Shown in pieces: positions 40,280 to 53,100 of a DNA stretch of 64,000 nt (positions within the stretch are counted from its first letter, which is position 1; every line of letters begins with the position of its first letter). The notes under the pieces are model-generated. The model was not told the DNA's origin. It worked only from the letters and a program-made list of their open reading frames with translations, and searched no databases. The translations under genes and the position numbers were made by a program. The DNA is from Dasyornis broadbenti (taxonomy: Eukaryota > Chordata > Aves > Passeriformes > Dasyornithidae): the NCBI GenBank assembly GCA_013397935.1, contig VZRN01002950.1, positions 60,595-124,594 of the forward strand, read 5' to 3'.

Positions 40280-41189
40280 CAGAGCCCTAAGAATCCTGGC
40301 ACCCAGACGGCTTTTTCTTTTTCAAGCATGCCAAAATAAGCTCAGCTCCTAAATCCCTTCTAGAATTTGGGCTTGTGTGGAAATGTGTTTGCCTCCATCC
40401 TATGTTTATTTTCTTTTGTTTTCAGGTTTGTTAGCCCAAGGGCAAATGTTGTTCCTAGCACCAGTTTTGGGGTTGGGTTTTGTTTTGGTTTTTTTTTTTT
40501 CGGTATTTATCTTTCAATCAAGTGTTCCTCCTTGCAAGGATAAACAGGATGTTTAGAGACTCAGGGTATGACGACCAGTCTTTGACAGCTGTTGTGAGAC
40601 ACCACACACTGGGCTTGCCATGTGTGCAAGCGCTGGCACGGCTCAATCTGCAGCAGGCTCTCTTCATGACCTAAGAAACCTTCAACAGCTCTGTGTTTTC
40701 AGTGCAGGTTCACGAGTAATGCACCACACAGACATGATCCAGAACAACTCCCTGGCTTCTCCCTCCATTTAGGAGGATAACACCTGCCCGCTCCATAGCC
40801 ATTCCCTTCCTAGTCTGTTCATTTCACTTGTTTAGCTACACTAAGCTATGCTCTGCCTCTGAGAAATTTTACTTTTCCAGATACATACAGAGAGACAAGA
40901 GTCAAAATACTTCTAAATCACAAATCAACAAAGGGAGTTTCCCCAGCCTTTTTTTAGGAACAGAAGTTTTCCAAGCCTTGAATCACTGACATTGGTCTGA
41001 CTCCTAAATCAAGAACTTTGGAAAATGAAACAGAGATCCCAAGCAAGACCTACCTGTCTAGGACACCGTGTGTGACATCTCCAACATTCCAGTCAACACA
41101 GAAGAAAATGCACTGCCTAATTTTACACTGCACAAGTTCTCCAAAATCTTAATCACTTTTTATTTGCAGCATTTTCTAACAGCAGAAGG

Positions 41190-41310
41190 CAGGAAAGGTT
41201 AAGAGACTGATAATTAGTCCTGTTTTGTAATTAAAAACAATTAGTTTTGCACCAGGCCCTAGTTACTGTTAATTAAGCCACAGAATAAGTGACTGTGATA
41301 TATTTCCCAA
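41190..41310. promoter_or_regulatory. Candidate conserved non-coding element rich in homeodomain cores
   Basis: Within about 120 bases there are GATAATTAGT, GTAATTAAAAACAATTAG and GTTAATTAAG cores, with no CpG or repeat. This resembles developmental enhancers, but it is judged by eye only. Confidence 0.3.
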
Positions 41311-42589
41311 ATTCTGCAAGATGGGTGTGTGCACGATAGCAGCACACACTTTGATAAGCCATACTATACACAAAGAGCTAAATGCTGTCTAAACAGTCAT
41401 AAATCACTTGAGAAGAAATGGCTCAACCACTATGTCATCTTATCTAGTCTAAAACTTTTTGCATTCAAAGAAAATAATATTGAAAAGATTATAATACAGA
41501 AATTACCTCTCTTCTCTACAAACGCATGATTCCTGAGCAGTGACACTCAGCTTTCCCCATTACAACTACTTTGCATAATTCACAGGACAAATGACAACGT
41601 GTTGGTGATTTTCATGCTGTTTGGGCCCAGCTTATTCAAGGAAAATTACTTGGTCCTGCAATGCTTGTCAAGTTCAAGCCTTGAAATCTATTCCAGGTAA
41701 CATTCAACCACAAGCTTCTGCCCTATGCACAGAAAGTACAGCATGAAATTTTATCGTGTGTGTCATTCAGGGGGTCAAAAGGGATTATCACAATGTTCCT
41801 TTTCAGCCATGGTACCTATGAGCCTTGGCATCTAAGCTACCCTGGAGAGCCATGCTCAGACAACTGCTTTAAATTGGACTCTGAGCAGTCCTTGAACTCT
41901 GCTTCAGGAGAAAGCAGCGTTGTCAGGATAACGGTTTTACAGCTTTCAGTCCTCCCAGGAAAAATAGTGCTTGCTTTGTGTACCTTGCCCTGTTGCACAC
42001 ACTAAGCGGACGTCGCCTATCCAACCCTCACTGCTCTGCGAGCCGTTCCACAAACACGCTGGAGCTGAAGAAGCAATAGTCTGTCCTACAACCTGGAAAT
42101 TCAAATGAGTAAAATAGTTTTCCTGAAATAAAAACCCCAGCTTTGATGTCATTGGGATAACCTGGATGGAGTAGGAATTCCCCAGCTGTGAAGACATTTT
42201 CCACAGCAAATCCACCTTGGATAACGTAAGCCAAATTTTCCTACTGCTTCATTCATTCAGCACTGCTAATGGCAGTGAGTCAACAGTGGATCAAATCATT
42301 GAATATGTTTTTCTGTCACCCGATGCATAATTCGGGGGTCCCAGTGTGGGAGCAGGTATCAGAAACTCTAGATTACCCATTCTCAGGCATGTTCAGCCAT
42401 GAAAGCCAGCCATCTACCTTCCTGGAGCTTCACCCTTCCTTAAGGAATATTTGTTAAAGGGATTAGCATACACCTTTTCTGGACTCTACCACAGGGTTGT
42501 ACTCAGTTCTTTCCTGTAATTTAGCCTTTTCTCTTTTAACCACCAGTAGCCTGACAAAAAGGGAATGATGGCCAGCACTGTAAAACTGA

Positions 42590-43307
42590 TGCCACCGATG
42601 TGCAGGTCACACCTGGTCTTTAACATAGTGATGTCCCTCGGGGGGCCATACTGGGACCGCTTCTGTTCAATGTCTTCATCAGTGACATAAACAGTGGCAC
42701 CAAGTGCACCCGTGGCCAGTTTGCAGAACAACACCAAGCTGCGTGATGCATTGACACACCTGAGGGATGGGATGCCATTCAGAGGGACCTGGACAAGATC
42801 AAGGAGTGGGCTCATGGCAACCTTGTGAGACTCAGGAAGGCCAGGTGCAAGGTCCTGCTCCTGAGTTGGGGCGTGAAGATGATTAGAGGGATGGAACACT
42901 TCTGTGAGGAAAGGCTGAGAGAGCTGGGGTTGTTCAGCCTGGAGAAGACTCTGTGGAGACCTTATTGCAGTTTTTCACTACTGAAAGGGGACCTATAAGA
43001 AAGATGGGGACACATTTTTTTAGCAGGGTCTGTTGCGATAGGATCAGGGATAATGGTTTGAAACTTAAAGAGGGTCAATGTAGATTAGATATAAGGAAGA
43101 AGATTTTTGCAATGTGGAAGGTAAAACACTGAAACCGGTTTCCCAGAGAGGTGGTAGACGCCCCATTCCTAGAAACATTTAAGGACAGGCTGGACTGGGC
43201 TCTGAGCAACCTGATCTAGTTGAAGACATCCCTGCTCATTACAAGATTGTTGGACTAGATGATTTTTAAAGGTGCCTTCCAATTCAAACCATTCTATGAT
43301 TCTATAG
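42590..43307 (+). mobile_element. CR1 LINE with C-terminal reverse transcriptase remnant and 3' end (plus strand)
   Basis: The left part matches the CR1 segment encoding the end of the reverse transcriptase ORF (TTCAATGTCTTCATCAGTGA, CAGTTTGCAGAACAACACCA). An internal deletion near 42870-42885 joins it to the 3' untranslated part (GAGAGAGCTGGGGTTGTTCA), which ends in GTTGGACTAGATGATTTTTA, ATTCTATGATTCTATA. Frames are broken, so it is inactive. Confidence 0.93.
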
Positions 43308-43608
43308 TTTGGGTAACACAAGATGAAGCTACCAGAGTTTTATGTCTAACCACTTGCCAGCTGAGCTGCACCCTCTGAGGTCACATATCAAGGCTCAGGT
43401 GGTGACAAATGGCTACAAGACTCAGTAATTTTGTTATCTGCAGGAACCTGTCCCTAGCACCCACCAGAGCACCACCTACAACACAAAACTCATTTCTAAG
43501 GTGTAATGTTAGGGGAGTCAGATAGTCACCTCTGCACTGTCTCTGCAATTAATTTTGGTTTGTTTAAAAATAAACAGAAGCAATTGTGTGTTCCCTCTGA
43601 AGTGTCCT

Positions 43609-43702
43609 GGTATTGCTGGGACAGCGCTCATCATAGCTGGATGGTATTGCTGGGATAGCACTCTGGATGATATTGCTGGAATAGCACTTAGCATAGCCAG
43701 AT
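43609..43702 (+). repeat. Three-copy tandem repeat, unit about 34 bp
   Basis: The units at 43609-43642, 43643-43668 and 43669-43702 each begin GGTATTGCTGGGA or a near match (GATATTGCTGGAA), and two end CATAGC(T/C)(G/A)GAT. The middle copy lacks eight bases. The copies differ at several sites, so the array is not recent. Confidence 0.85.
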
Positions 43703-44483
43703 GCCTTTCTCCACCAGACGAGCCAGCACAGCCAACTGCACATCCACCAGCTGTTCCTGCACTTTACTCTCTTTGGGGGATTGCACACATTCAGAGAGGA
43801 AAGAAACTACATTCAGCATCTCCCTCGCACGTCAGAGAAACCAGCAGCTGCAGAGCTGTGCACGCCAAGTGCAGGACGTGGCTTCTCCTGTACCACAGTG
43901 AACATCAGTCTCTTCAACCAAGTCATTACTCTGGTCCTTGGAGAAGTTGTTCACATCTATATCCATATCCTTGGCCCACAGGTACGGCTGCTGACATAGC
44001 CAAGGACAGCTCGACACCTCTGACAGCAGGGCTAGATGGGACTTCACAGGAGCTGCTGATCCTTTACATCACCCAAAACAAACATCAGAATGTGCTGGAA
44101 GAAGCACAGCACATTAAACAAAACTCAGGAAAAACTCTTGAGTCCCTGTCCTAGTTTCAGCAGTCGTTTGCTGTACTTCTCTCTGGTACATCTGACACAA
44201 CCTGTGCCTTCATATCAAAGTATCATCTCTGTTATCTTTTAGCCCACTTGTACAGCTTGGGGGATGGGATTTGTGAAGCACTGAAGCACCAGATCATATT
44301 AACCACTAGCAGTTCCTCAAAAACACTGCTCAAAAAGGGACTGGGAAAGACTCAAGATCTTTTTAATCCCACGTCTACGGCAATCGGGAGTATTAAAGCA
44401 AAATGTTGAGTCAGAGACCATTTTTTTTTAATCTTACCTTAATTTCACAGGAATAATGTTTTAGCGGTAGCTGCCCAATAACA
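43703..44483. other. Intergenic between tandem repeat and CR1 tail
   Basis: It includes most of a 199-codon plus-strand open stretch (43555-44154, no ATG at its opening) that begins in the tandem repeat and resembles no known protein. It may be decayed mobile DNA next to the CR1. Confidence 0.35.
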
Positions 44484-44548
44484 GAGGCTTGGAACTAGGT
44501 GATCTTTTAGGTCCCTTCTAACTCAAATCCTTCTATAGGTTTCCATGA
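44484..44548 (+). mobile_element. Short CR1 3' tail fragment (plus strand)
   Basis: GGCTTGGAACTAGGTGATCT followed by TTTAGGTCCCTTCTAACTCA and a decayed CTTCTATAGG tail is the characteristic last 60 bases of a CR1 element. Confidence 0.75.
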
Positions 44549-46774
44549 TTGCTCTTAGGCAGCTTGAGTATCTGCCAGAATTTGGTTACAGTGACTTCAC
44601 AGACATGTGTGTATTTGTATCTGCTTCTTCCTCTGTGTGCCACTCTAGACAGAAATCTGCCTTGAACATGAGCTAGAAATTAATTGCCCATGGAGAAATC
44701 ACAGAGTAGCAAAGCATGGTAGACCCACACAGGGGCTTTTGACACTGAGCCTAGAGCACATTTGGGACTGCAAATAAATTCCACTCCTCTTGGGTCAACA
44801 CCAGTGAAGAAGTTGACTCCTTCTGACCATTAACAGGGAAGGCAGAGGGTGATGGTTAAATCTATCTCTGCCGTTACGCCTAACACATCTAACAGAGCCT
44901 AATTTATCCGGGACTAACATACCTGACTGTGTGCTTGCTCAAGGCTGACCAACCAGTTAGGAAGACATAACGCAGCACTAGATGAGCTCTTTCTATCTTC
45001 ACCATAGTGAAAAAGATGGAGTTACCTACATTGGAGATAACCACAAATGGAAGTGAAGAAAAACCAGCAAACTCCATAATATTATATTGAAGGAACAAAA
45101 CCCAAGTTGCAATATAGGTCATCTCCATACTGATCTGTGAGTTTAAGAAACAGCCCCTCTAAAAAATGTATTAAACAAAGGAGGGGAAGGAGAAGGCTGT
45201 GTACAGCAGAGGAGAGACCCTTGCACCTAGATAATTCAGTCACCCTACTTTAAAACTGCAGGCCAACACCCGATTTAACCTGGAGTTTCACATCACTACA
45301 AAACTCTTGAAGTGTTGCCTTTGCAGATATGCCAAACATAGGAACTGTTTTCAGTGAAGTCAGTATTTTTCCACATCTACTATTGTAATTCTGCTGGCAG
45401 GCTGGGAATAGCAAATCCTCCCTTATCTCCCTCTTCTCTAAGAGCATCTCTGTTTAAGTACCAACTAACTTAGATCATACATGATCCCCCTTGGAAAGTG
45501 GACAAAGAGGGGGGTGCAAGCAATAAACCACAGAAGGAAATGGACTGTTGTGCACAAGGGAAGTAGCAGGGAGAAAGAGGTGACTAATGAACAGAAGGGG
45601 GTGCATAAAATCCTACTTGGATTGACTCTCTGGAGAACAGCTGTTTCCTTGTAAACATCTTGCTAGCTGTCCAAACAAGAAGTTCAGACACAGAACAATA
45701 AAGGAGAGCACCCGGGTAGAAGCGTTGAAGGCCTGGGCTCATTCACTACCCTGCCAATTGCTCCAAGTGCCAGAATTCAAAAGCCAGGGAAACATTAGCT
45801 ATACATTTAACCCTGTGTGTGCTGTGTTGTAGCAAACAGCCTGCAAAAATATCCTTCTCCATCAGTGGTGAAGTCCTTCCTAGCCTTCCTTTTCCCCCAC
45901 TATTTCTGACACCACAGCAGAGCACATTACTTGACAGAGGAAAAGAGGAAATATCTTCATCAGAGCAAGGAGAAACAGCCACAGAGCCAAGAAATGAAAA
46001 CACTGAACGTGGCAGCCCAGAAGGCCTAGAAAAGTTCTACCACTGCCCTGGCATCAGCAACTTGGAAGTAGAGGGAGTTACACCAGAAAAAGTAAAAAGA
46101 GTCTTTTTATTAGTCCTGAGCACAAAACAGGCTACACTAGCAGAAGCATTTCTATGCCAATACAACTGTGTCTACACAGGACACTTGCCAGCACTGCAAG
46201 GTAGCTGCGGAGAGGGGAAGGAATACCAGCATAACCATGCCAGTAAACATTCCTAAGGCAGGCTGGTCACAGAAGGCAGCTACCTGCACTGCACAACAGC
46301 ACGCAGAGATGTGCACCACCTTTGCCTGTTCCTTGATGCTTAAGGGGATCAAACACATACGTGCCCAATCACAAACCTGTCCTATAAACCCTGTCCCCAA
46401 AATCCCACACAACTCTTAAAAGAATACAGTAAGATCACGTGCACTTCTCCAGGAAAGGAGGAGTCACTGCAAAGAAGGCAACAGGATTGTAGGACACAGT
46501 AGGTGACAATAAGGGAATCCTATATCCTTAGCCTATACAGTTATCTACACTTTGGTGTCCACCTCTAACTAACCTGTCTTGACTTTCATACATTCTATTC
46601 AATACAAACTGCATGTATCCTAGGGAGTTAAATGCCACCTATTTCTACTCAAAACAACCCGTAGTAGCACAAAGCAGGTAAACACAATGACACTCTCATA
46701 GTTAGAAATGACAACCAAGGATTTCCACATTTTAGAAGTAGTCCACAAGTTCACAGAAAAGACCTGATGCAGTC
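44549..46774. other. Intergenic downstream of MRPL23
   Basis: Unique sequence leading up to the MRPL23 poly(A) site. A 145-codon plus-strand frame (45819-46256) resembles nothing known. No repeat was recognised. Confidence 0.55.
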
Positions 46775-46957
46775 AGATTTATTTTACCTTTTTATTTCTT
46801 CAGGGCCATTTTGTTGTACTCATGCACAAGCCAGAAAAAAGACACGCTAGCAAGGGCTGCTCAAGAATAAACATTCAGTCATTACGAGAAGTGAAGAGTG
46901 CAAGTTGTGCTAATCAAAATCCCTCTGAGTCTAAAGGAAGGCAGCTGGCTTGTTGCA
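46775..46957 (-). other. MRPL23: MRPL23 3' UTR with polyadenylation signals
   Basis: Downstream of the stop on the minus strand, AATAAA hexamers occur at 46796-46791 and 46783-46778, about 165-180 bases after the stop. They would give a short 3' UTR of roughly 180 bases, with cleavage near 46775 or slightly below. The hexamers are read directly; the cleavage position is inferred. Confidence 0.7.
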
Positions 46958-47122
46958 TCAAAGTCCAAACCAATCAGGGACTCCACCTCGTCTGGGGTCA
47001 CCTTCCTGCTTCTGCTTCTCTTTCTCCATATATTTATCCCTGAAGTCATCGAAAGAGCGAGTTTCTGTGTCTTGTTCTTTCTCTGGAAATAGGTTGGGAA
47101 ACTGAAAGGTTTGTCCTTGGCC
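46958..47122 (-). CDS. MRPL23: MRPL23 terminal coding exon 4 with stop
   Basis: This 165-bp coding exon follows the acceptor TTTTCTCTTTAG ending at 47123. It encodes 54 residues beginning GQGQTFQFPNLFPEKE, then a charged Lys/Glu/Gln-rich stretch, and ends DPRRGGVPDWFGL with TGA at 46960-46958. The length and the GVPDWFGL-type C-terminus agree with vertebrate MRPL23. The intron before it is 7.8 kb, the longest in the gene. Confidence 0.97.
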   Translation of the reverse strand, partial: GQGQTFQFPNLFPEKEQDTETRSFDDFRDKYMEKEKQKQEGDPRRGGVPDWFGL

Positions 47123-50100
47123 CTAAAGAGAAAACAAATGGTCAGAGAGACATTCCAGCCCTTCTGCAGTAGCTATGATGCATACACTTACAGTGAAAGA
47201 CCACCCTGAATTTTCAGCTAGTGCAAAGTGGTACCTTGTGAGCTCCCAAGATCTCTTTCCACCCGTGTCCCCCAGATACACGTACTTCTCTTACTCCCAA
47301 AAGCTAACTTTCAGCCTCTCCTCTTCTGTGTGCTACTTAAGACACTGACATATTTTTTTTCACAGATGAATGATCAGGAGATGGACATATCTTCAAAGAC
47401 TTTGAACCAGCTCAGAGATACTGTGTGAGACATACAGTGAAAGCAAGATGCACAAAGTAAGTGATTTTGTTAAAGTAACACCACCAGGGAAACACACAGT
47501 GGAGCAGGCATTCATTATGTTAACACTCAGGATATGAGTAGTGGTTGTAGTTGTTTAGATCTCAGCTAAGGATAAGAGAAAACAGTCCTAGCAGCTGTTA
47601 TTGTAGGGTGTAATGTGGGAATACAGAATAACAGATATCAGAGGTCTCTTATCAACAGACATAAAGACTATGGTGTAAAATAATTACAGTGGGAACAATC
47701 TGTCTAATATATCACTAATGAGATTAAAGTGATTACATCTGCATCAGTCATTCTGCCTAACAGACAAGTCATTTTAGTGAAACATCATCATCAGATCTAT
47801 GTCTCCCACTTGGAAAATAAACATTTGCTTGGTCTCTGGTTTTTATCTAACAGCAGGGAACCATTTTTCTGTGGAAATGTACTATCCCATTAACATTACC
47901 TACTTATTTTTAGTGGCGTTTGCTCTAAGCACAACTTCATTAAACTCAACAATAATAGCCCATGCATTCTATATAGGACCTTGAAAAATAAAACTTATAA
48001 CTGGTCACCCAGAACTCTAAAATTACTCTCCAAAATACTTACAAATGTTACCATACATTAATTTCTTTGACAGCATTCTGCATACAGAAATCTCAAGAAA
48101 AGCATTTAACTGCTTCAGATGAAAACAGGTGGGTTTAGTTTTTTTTCCAGTCAGTCAGTCTTTAAATTTATGCAATAAATATAACCAAACAAGAGGCTCA
48201 GTTATGAAATGGTTCCACAAAGGACATGAAAGGAGCTTTCCCCAGCATACCTACTCTGCATTTTGGGATCAAAAATATGACATAAATAAATCCAATAGAA
48301 CCGTCACCGCGTCCCTGACCCAGCTGAATGTGTGCTATGTTTCATTTAATCATATACACTCGACCTGGCAAATAACAGGTGTGAAAAAATCTAAACCTCA
48401 TATGCTTTGGAGAGAAAAAAGCATCACTTATCCCAGATGAGATTATCCAGACTGGAATCTACAAAATACCAACTCTACCCAGCAATGCTCCAGTTGTTTT
48501 TGTAGTGCATACTTCTTGGGGGTTTCCTAAGAGCCCGACCATACTACAAAAACAACAAGGGAGCTGCTGTGTACATTGCTCTTTCCTTGATTCTAGCCTG
48601 GACAAGCTCAACTGGAACATATCAAGGTTTTCCTTTCCACTGGTGCACACTCTGGGGTTTCAGCTCTTTTGTACCTTTAAATTACCAACAGGTATCCTTG
48701 TAATAACCGTCCTTTGACAGCTAAAGCACAGTCCCATTTCACAGCACAGAAACTGGCCTTACCAGTGTCCTTGAGCAAGCCCAAAGCCGCAGCCTACTGA
48801 ACCTCTTCCTGTAGTAGGGTCAGCAACAAGCACCCTTGAGGCCAAGCACTGCCCAGGATTTTAGCACATTGAAGCATTTGGAAAAAAAATTTGCTAATAT
48901 TACAAAAAATTGCTGTATTTTAACTGCGCTCTGGGCAGGTCACTCAGCCCTGTGGTACCTATAGAACAGACAGGGCCCATACTAAAGACCTGTCTGCCCT
49001 GGAGAGGAAGCCATTTTAGTTAAACAAGTCAGAAAACAACTCAGGCTAACATGGTAGGCACACCACTTCCACTGAAAATCTGAGAACTATTTATATTGGT
49101 AACAGTGTAGTAAGGGACTATTCTTGTTATGCAGCATTTTCATTCTGGTATGCTTCCAGGACTAATGCATTTCCCTTATTGGAGAATGAAGGAAAGCTGT
49201 CCCTAAAGCATACCAACAACATCCACGGTAATTCACTAAGCATTGCAAAACAATTATTATTTTAAAAAGAGGGAAGAAAACAAAAAAGATACACACAGAG
49301 GCTGCAGCAAAACCAGACAAACCTTTAAGCTGTTTATCAAAGTGCTTACAGTTCCCAATTCAAGGCTGGTGAAAGTCAAATATTGAACTGAAAACATCAA
49401 TCTGTATCTGGAGTCTTTTAACAAATCAAAATCAGCACAGACAAGTTGGCTCTTTCCAGCTCTTGTTTTGTGAAGAAATTCTGATTTTGGCTGGCAGCCA
49501 AACACGATTCAAAACAGCCAAAACATTACACCCTGAGAACTGAAGGTTGATAAATCTTAAGTAACAATACTCTGCAGCAATACTGCACTGTAAGGCTCTG
49601 GAGTGATGAAAGCTGTATGAAAAATAGCTGTTGTGCATGCTCAGTAGCTAGTTTTCAGAAGAAGCCTGTATCTCGGGTATTTCAAAATTTCAAAAATACC
49701 AAAAGGCATCAACTTACATAAAGGATTGTGAGGCTGTCCAGGCATATTTACACTCAGTGCATCTTCCACATAATGCCAGTGGCTACTGAGGTTCAAGATC
49801 ATATGCCACCATCTCAAAAAAATGCCTAACAAAGGAACAGAGGGACTGTCACTCCTTTACACAGTGCTGCTTTTTCTTACACTTTTTCTTTGCAAAAGTT
49901 TTCTCTTCTATACAACAACCATTTGACAGCCATATGATAAATGCATCCTCAGAATGAAATCCTCAATGGAATAAAGCAAACAATTTTTACCAAGTTCATC
50001 AGTGTTTATCTAGTTTACAAACTGCTAGAACATGAAGTGCTGGCATATTCAACTGGAAAGGAAGATTCTGGCTTATTTGAAAACCTTGCATTTGTTCACA

Positions 50101-53100
50101 GTTTTACCTTTTGCAAGCTATTTATCCACGGTATTCCTTTCAATTGCTGAATTATTGAAATTCTCATAAGCTGAAGTAATATCTAAAAAGGCTAGAACTT
50201 GCTTCTACTTTAGAACTTCTGCCAGCATCATTACCTTAGAAACACAGAGAAAGGGAAAGAAAATAACACCACCTTTCTACTCAACATAGCTGTGCTCAAA
50301 GAAAATCCTGTGAAGAAGACAGACACTGGAAAAAAAAATTTCGCTTGGATAACTTAGTCTGTCTTGGAACTGGGTGGTGCACTGGGTGGTGCACAGCAAA
50401 AGATCTTTTTCACCAATGTGAAGTGATCCCCTGATACTCTGGAATTTGTCAGAATAAGCTCTACCACCATGTGCTCACCTCACTCTTAAGTGAGGTCTGA
50501 CAGTACTGAAAAAAAAGAACAAAAACCCCCAAACGAAGCAAGCCAGAGAAGCAGCATTGAACACCTAAAAAAAATAAAGGCAACATGATGATTTTACACA
50601 TTACTCTCCTCCATTTAGGGTCTTCCCAGAGACCTCCCTTTTTCTTACAAATTCTAAGATTATGCAGAAGTGAGATGTGTGGTCCAGTGCTCAGATAACA
50701 GAAATGGGACCCATTAAACTTCTACTCTTGACCAACTCTAATCCTCAATTCAGCATTATCCAAATGTAAAAGTGAGTTATAGACAAGGCCTTATGAGGAT
50801 TCATTTGTTAAATGCTAATAACATCCTTCACAATAAAAAGTGACCTAAGCATCAAACATTTATTTTCCCTTTAGATTTCAAGCTTTTATCTTTAGAAAGA
50901 GTAAAAACACACCTTGTTCTTGGAGTCTGTCTAAGGAGTTATCACATGGAGCAGTACAAATTGCCTCCATTCATTTTAATGAGAGGTTAAGTGACCATAA
51001 TTAAGCCTAGGAAGTCAAGTGCTGGCCTTTCCACTGCTGAGCCTCACGTCAGAAAACTGCTGGAAGGATTATCCAGCACAAATTCACTTATACTTCTCTG
51101 ACCTTTGCATCCCTCGAAAAGTTTAGAAATGGAAGGTCAGCACAGATATTACTGTTCAGCAATGATGCAGCAAACACCGATCATGTAAACAACTGTGAGA
51201 TCTTCTGGTTATTTGGATAATTGAAGCACTTACTACTGTCCTTCAGAATTAGCAGAAAACTGATGTTTATTGTATCATTAACTACAAAAATGTTGGACTC
51301 CCAAAAGCATGGGATTCCGTCCAGCAGTAGCAGCAAATGCAGCTAAGTTTAATAATCCAGTGCATTTGAACAGTGCCGTGGTAACATCTGATGCTAAAAC
51401 ATATGGCAAAAAAGCACAGAAAACAACTTCAAAAATCCATTCAGGAACGATACTGCATATGGATCACCCAAGTCTCCTCTGAATTCAAAAGAAAACTGCT
51501 GTCACATCTGATGTGCAAATAGGTTAATTACTATGAATGTACAGGATACTCTAAACAGGGGTTGAGGAGAAAGCATTTGCAAAAATGTTCCCACTGGTGC
51601 CATCATTCAAGCAGCTAAAGAGGTGTTAGTCCTAATGCTGACAAGGTCAGATTCCTTTTTATAGCCATCTCCACCAGATTTCTCAAAACAGGTTTAATTA
51701 AAAATAGGCCTGGATTCCAGAGGCTTGTCTACAGTTGTGCTCCCACGGGTACTAACACCTGTTAAGCTAAACCAGTGAGAACACTGAAGGAGGAGAAGGA
51801 GGGGATGCTGTTGTTTTTTTTTAATTTCCCTGATGTTAATGCAACTGCAAAGTTTCCCACTGGCTTTCTTTTCTTCTTTTTTTTTTCTTTTCATTGTGAT
51901 AATTATAGTTGTACTGGAGTAAGGAGAAAGGCTGCTGTATTACAGTTATTTTATCTAGTCTGCAAAGATATAAAACTTGTTTTTAATTAAAAAAACAGAA
52001 CAGTGTAGAAAAGTAGCATTTGATACACAGGGCCATAAGTCTCTAACGTAAACCTTTCTCACCACATTCCAAAAGGGGAAAAAAGGCAGGCAGGCTCTGG
52101 AATGGCAAGATATTGTTGATCCACAGCCTTCTATGATTTGAGGTATTTTTTTAGTGTGAAAATATTATGCTTGGATAGATCACGTATTTGTCCAGTTACC
52201 GCCTGAGAATAAAGTAAACAGCTCAGAATCTCCAAGAAATAGTATTTGGAAAAGAAAAGGACAACAATTCTTACATGTAGAACAGCTGGGGCACTAGTCT
52301 GACACCTAAGGGCAGGTTGACTATGACTCATATACCTTCCACCTTTGAGACACTTGCTGTAAGTCCATGGATATGTGTGTTGCACTGGGACACATAAGGT
52401 GATGCTTTATGAAGCAGGGAAATGTAACTGGTCATGAGAATAAACTCAATTTCATTCAGGTAAACTGCACCACAGCTGCCAACAAGTCATGCTAGAAAGA
52501 CCAATACTTCCACCTAGTGGACAACAGAAAGATCAACCCAAGACCTTCCAAAAACATAATCCATATTTTTCCAGTCATAAGCAGTTTTAACTTGAAACTG
52601 GATTAATGAGAGAAAACACAGCTGGTAAAAATGGTGGGAAAGCCCAGCTACTCTGACTCACGGCAGATGCAAACTAATTCTCATGAAAATAAGGATTTTA
52701 CAGTGGTTACCAAAGACTTTCCTAAATTAGGCAGATATTAACAATGGACTGCATGGGGCCTGTAATGGCCTGAATCGCACCATGAATGAGAACGAGGGCA
52801 AACCCTTTAAATTCAGAAATGAAATTGGTTTCTGGCTTCACCCACTGTTTAAAGCTGGTGTGAACACAGAGCTGAGAGCTCATTGTCTGAGACATCAGAG
52901 CTAGTGATGAAAAGCAACAAACAAAAGGAAAAAGAGAAAGGCAGAGGAATAAAGAAACCTAAATGTTAATAGAATTAACAGACCACAACAACAATAGGGA
53001 AAAAAAGAGACTAAAGAGACCAGGAATGAGGTGAAGAAAAAATAAAGAGACCAAGCTTCACTGGCAAGAGTTTAGCAAATGGCCAAGATTCCCTCCCTTG

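Larger units (their letters stand above)
35554..42589. other. Intergenic, no recognised gene; candidate conserved element at 41190-41310
   Basis: No coding gene was found. Simple repeats occur at 40120 (poly-A), 40258 (CA) and 40487 (poly-T). The 41190-41310 block is rich in TAATTA-type cores. Confidence 0.5.

Noticed and set aside
42486..42899. A 137-codon minus-strand open frame
   Set aside because: It is antisense to the plus-strand CR1 reverse transcriptase remnant.
45819..46256. 145-codon plus-strand open frame near the MRPL23 3' end
   Set aside because: It has no recognisable domain or splice context, and its length is within chance for 64 kb read in six frames.
1..46774. IGF2, INS or H19-like gene
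   Set aside because: I looked for insulin-family coding motifs on both strands and found none. An H19-like RNA cannot be excluded by sequence alone, but I saw no supporting structure.
48935..48985. Possible forward MIR core (CTCTGGGCAGGTCACTCAGC)
   Set aside because: The match is short and interrupted, with no head or tail recognisable.
50367..50394. Direct duplication of ACTGGGTGGTGC in intron 3
   Set aside because: It is a small two-copy slippage event without further context.
50980..51045. MIR-like run starting GAGAGGTTAAGTGACC
   Set aside because: Only about 15 bases match the SINE core well, which is too little to call an element.
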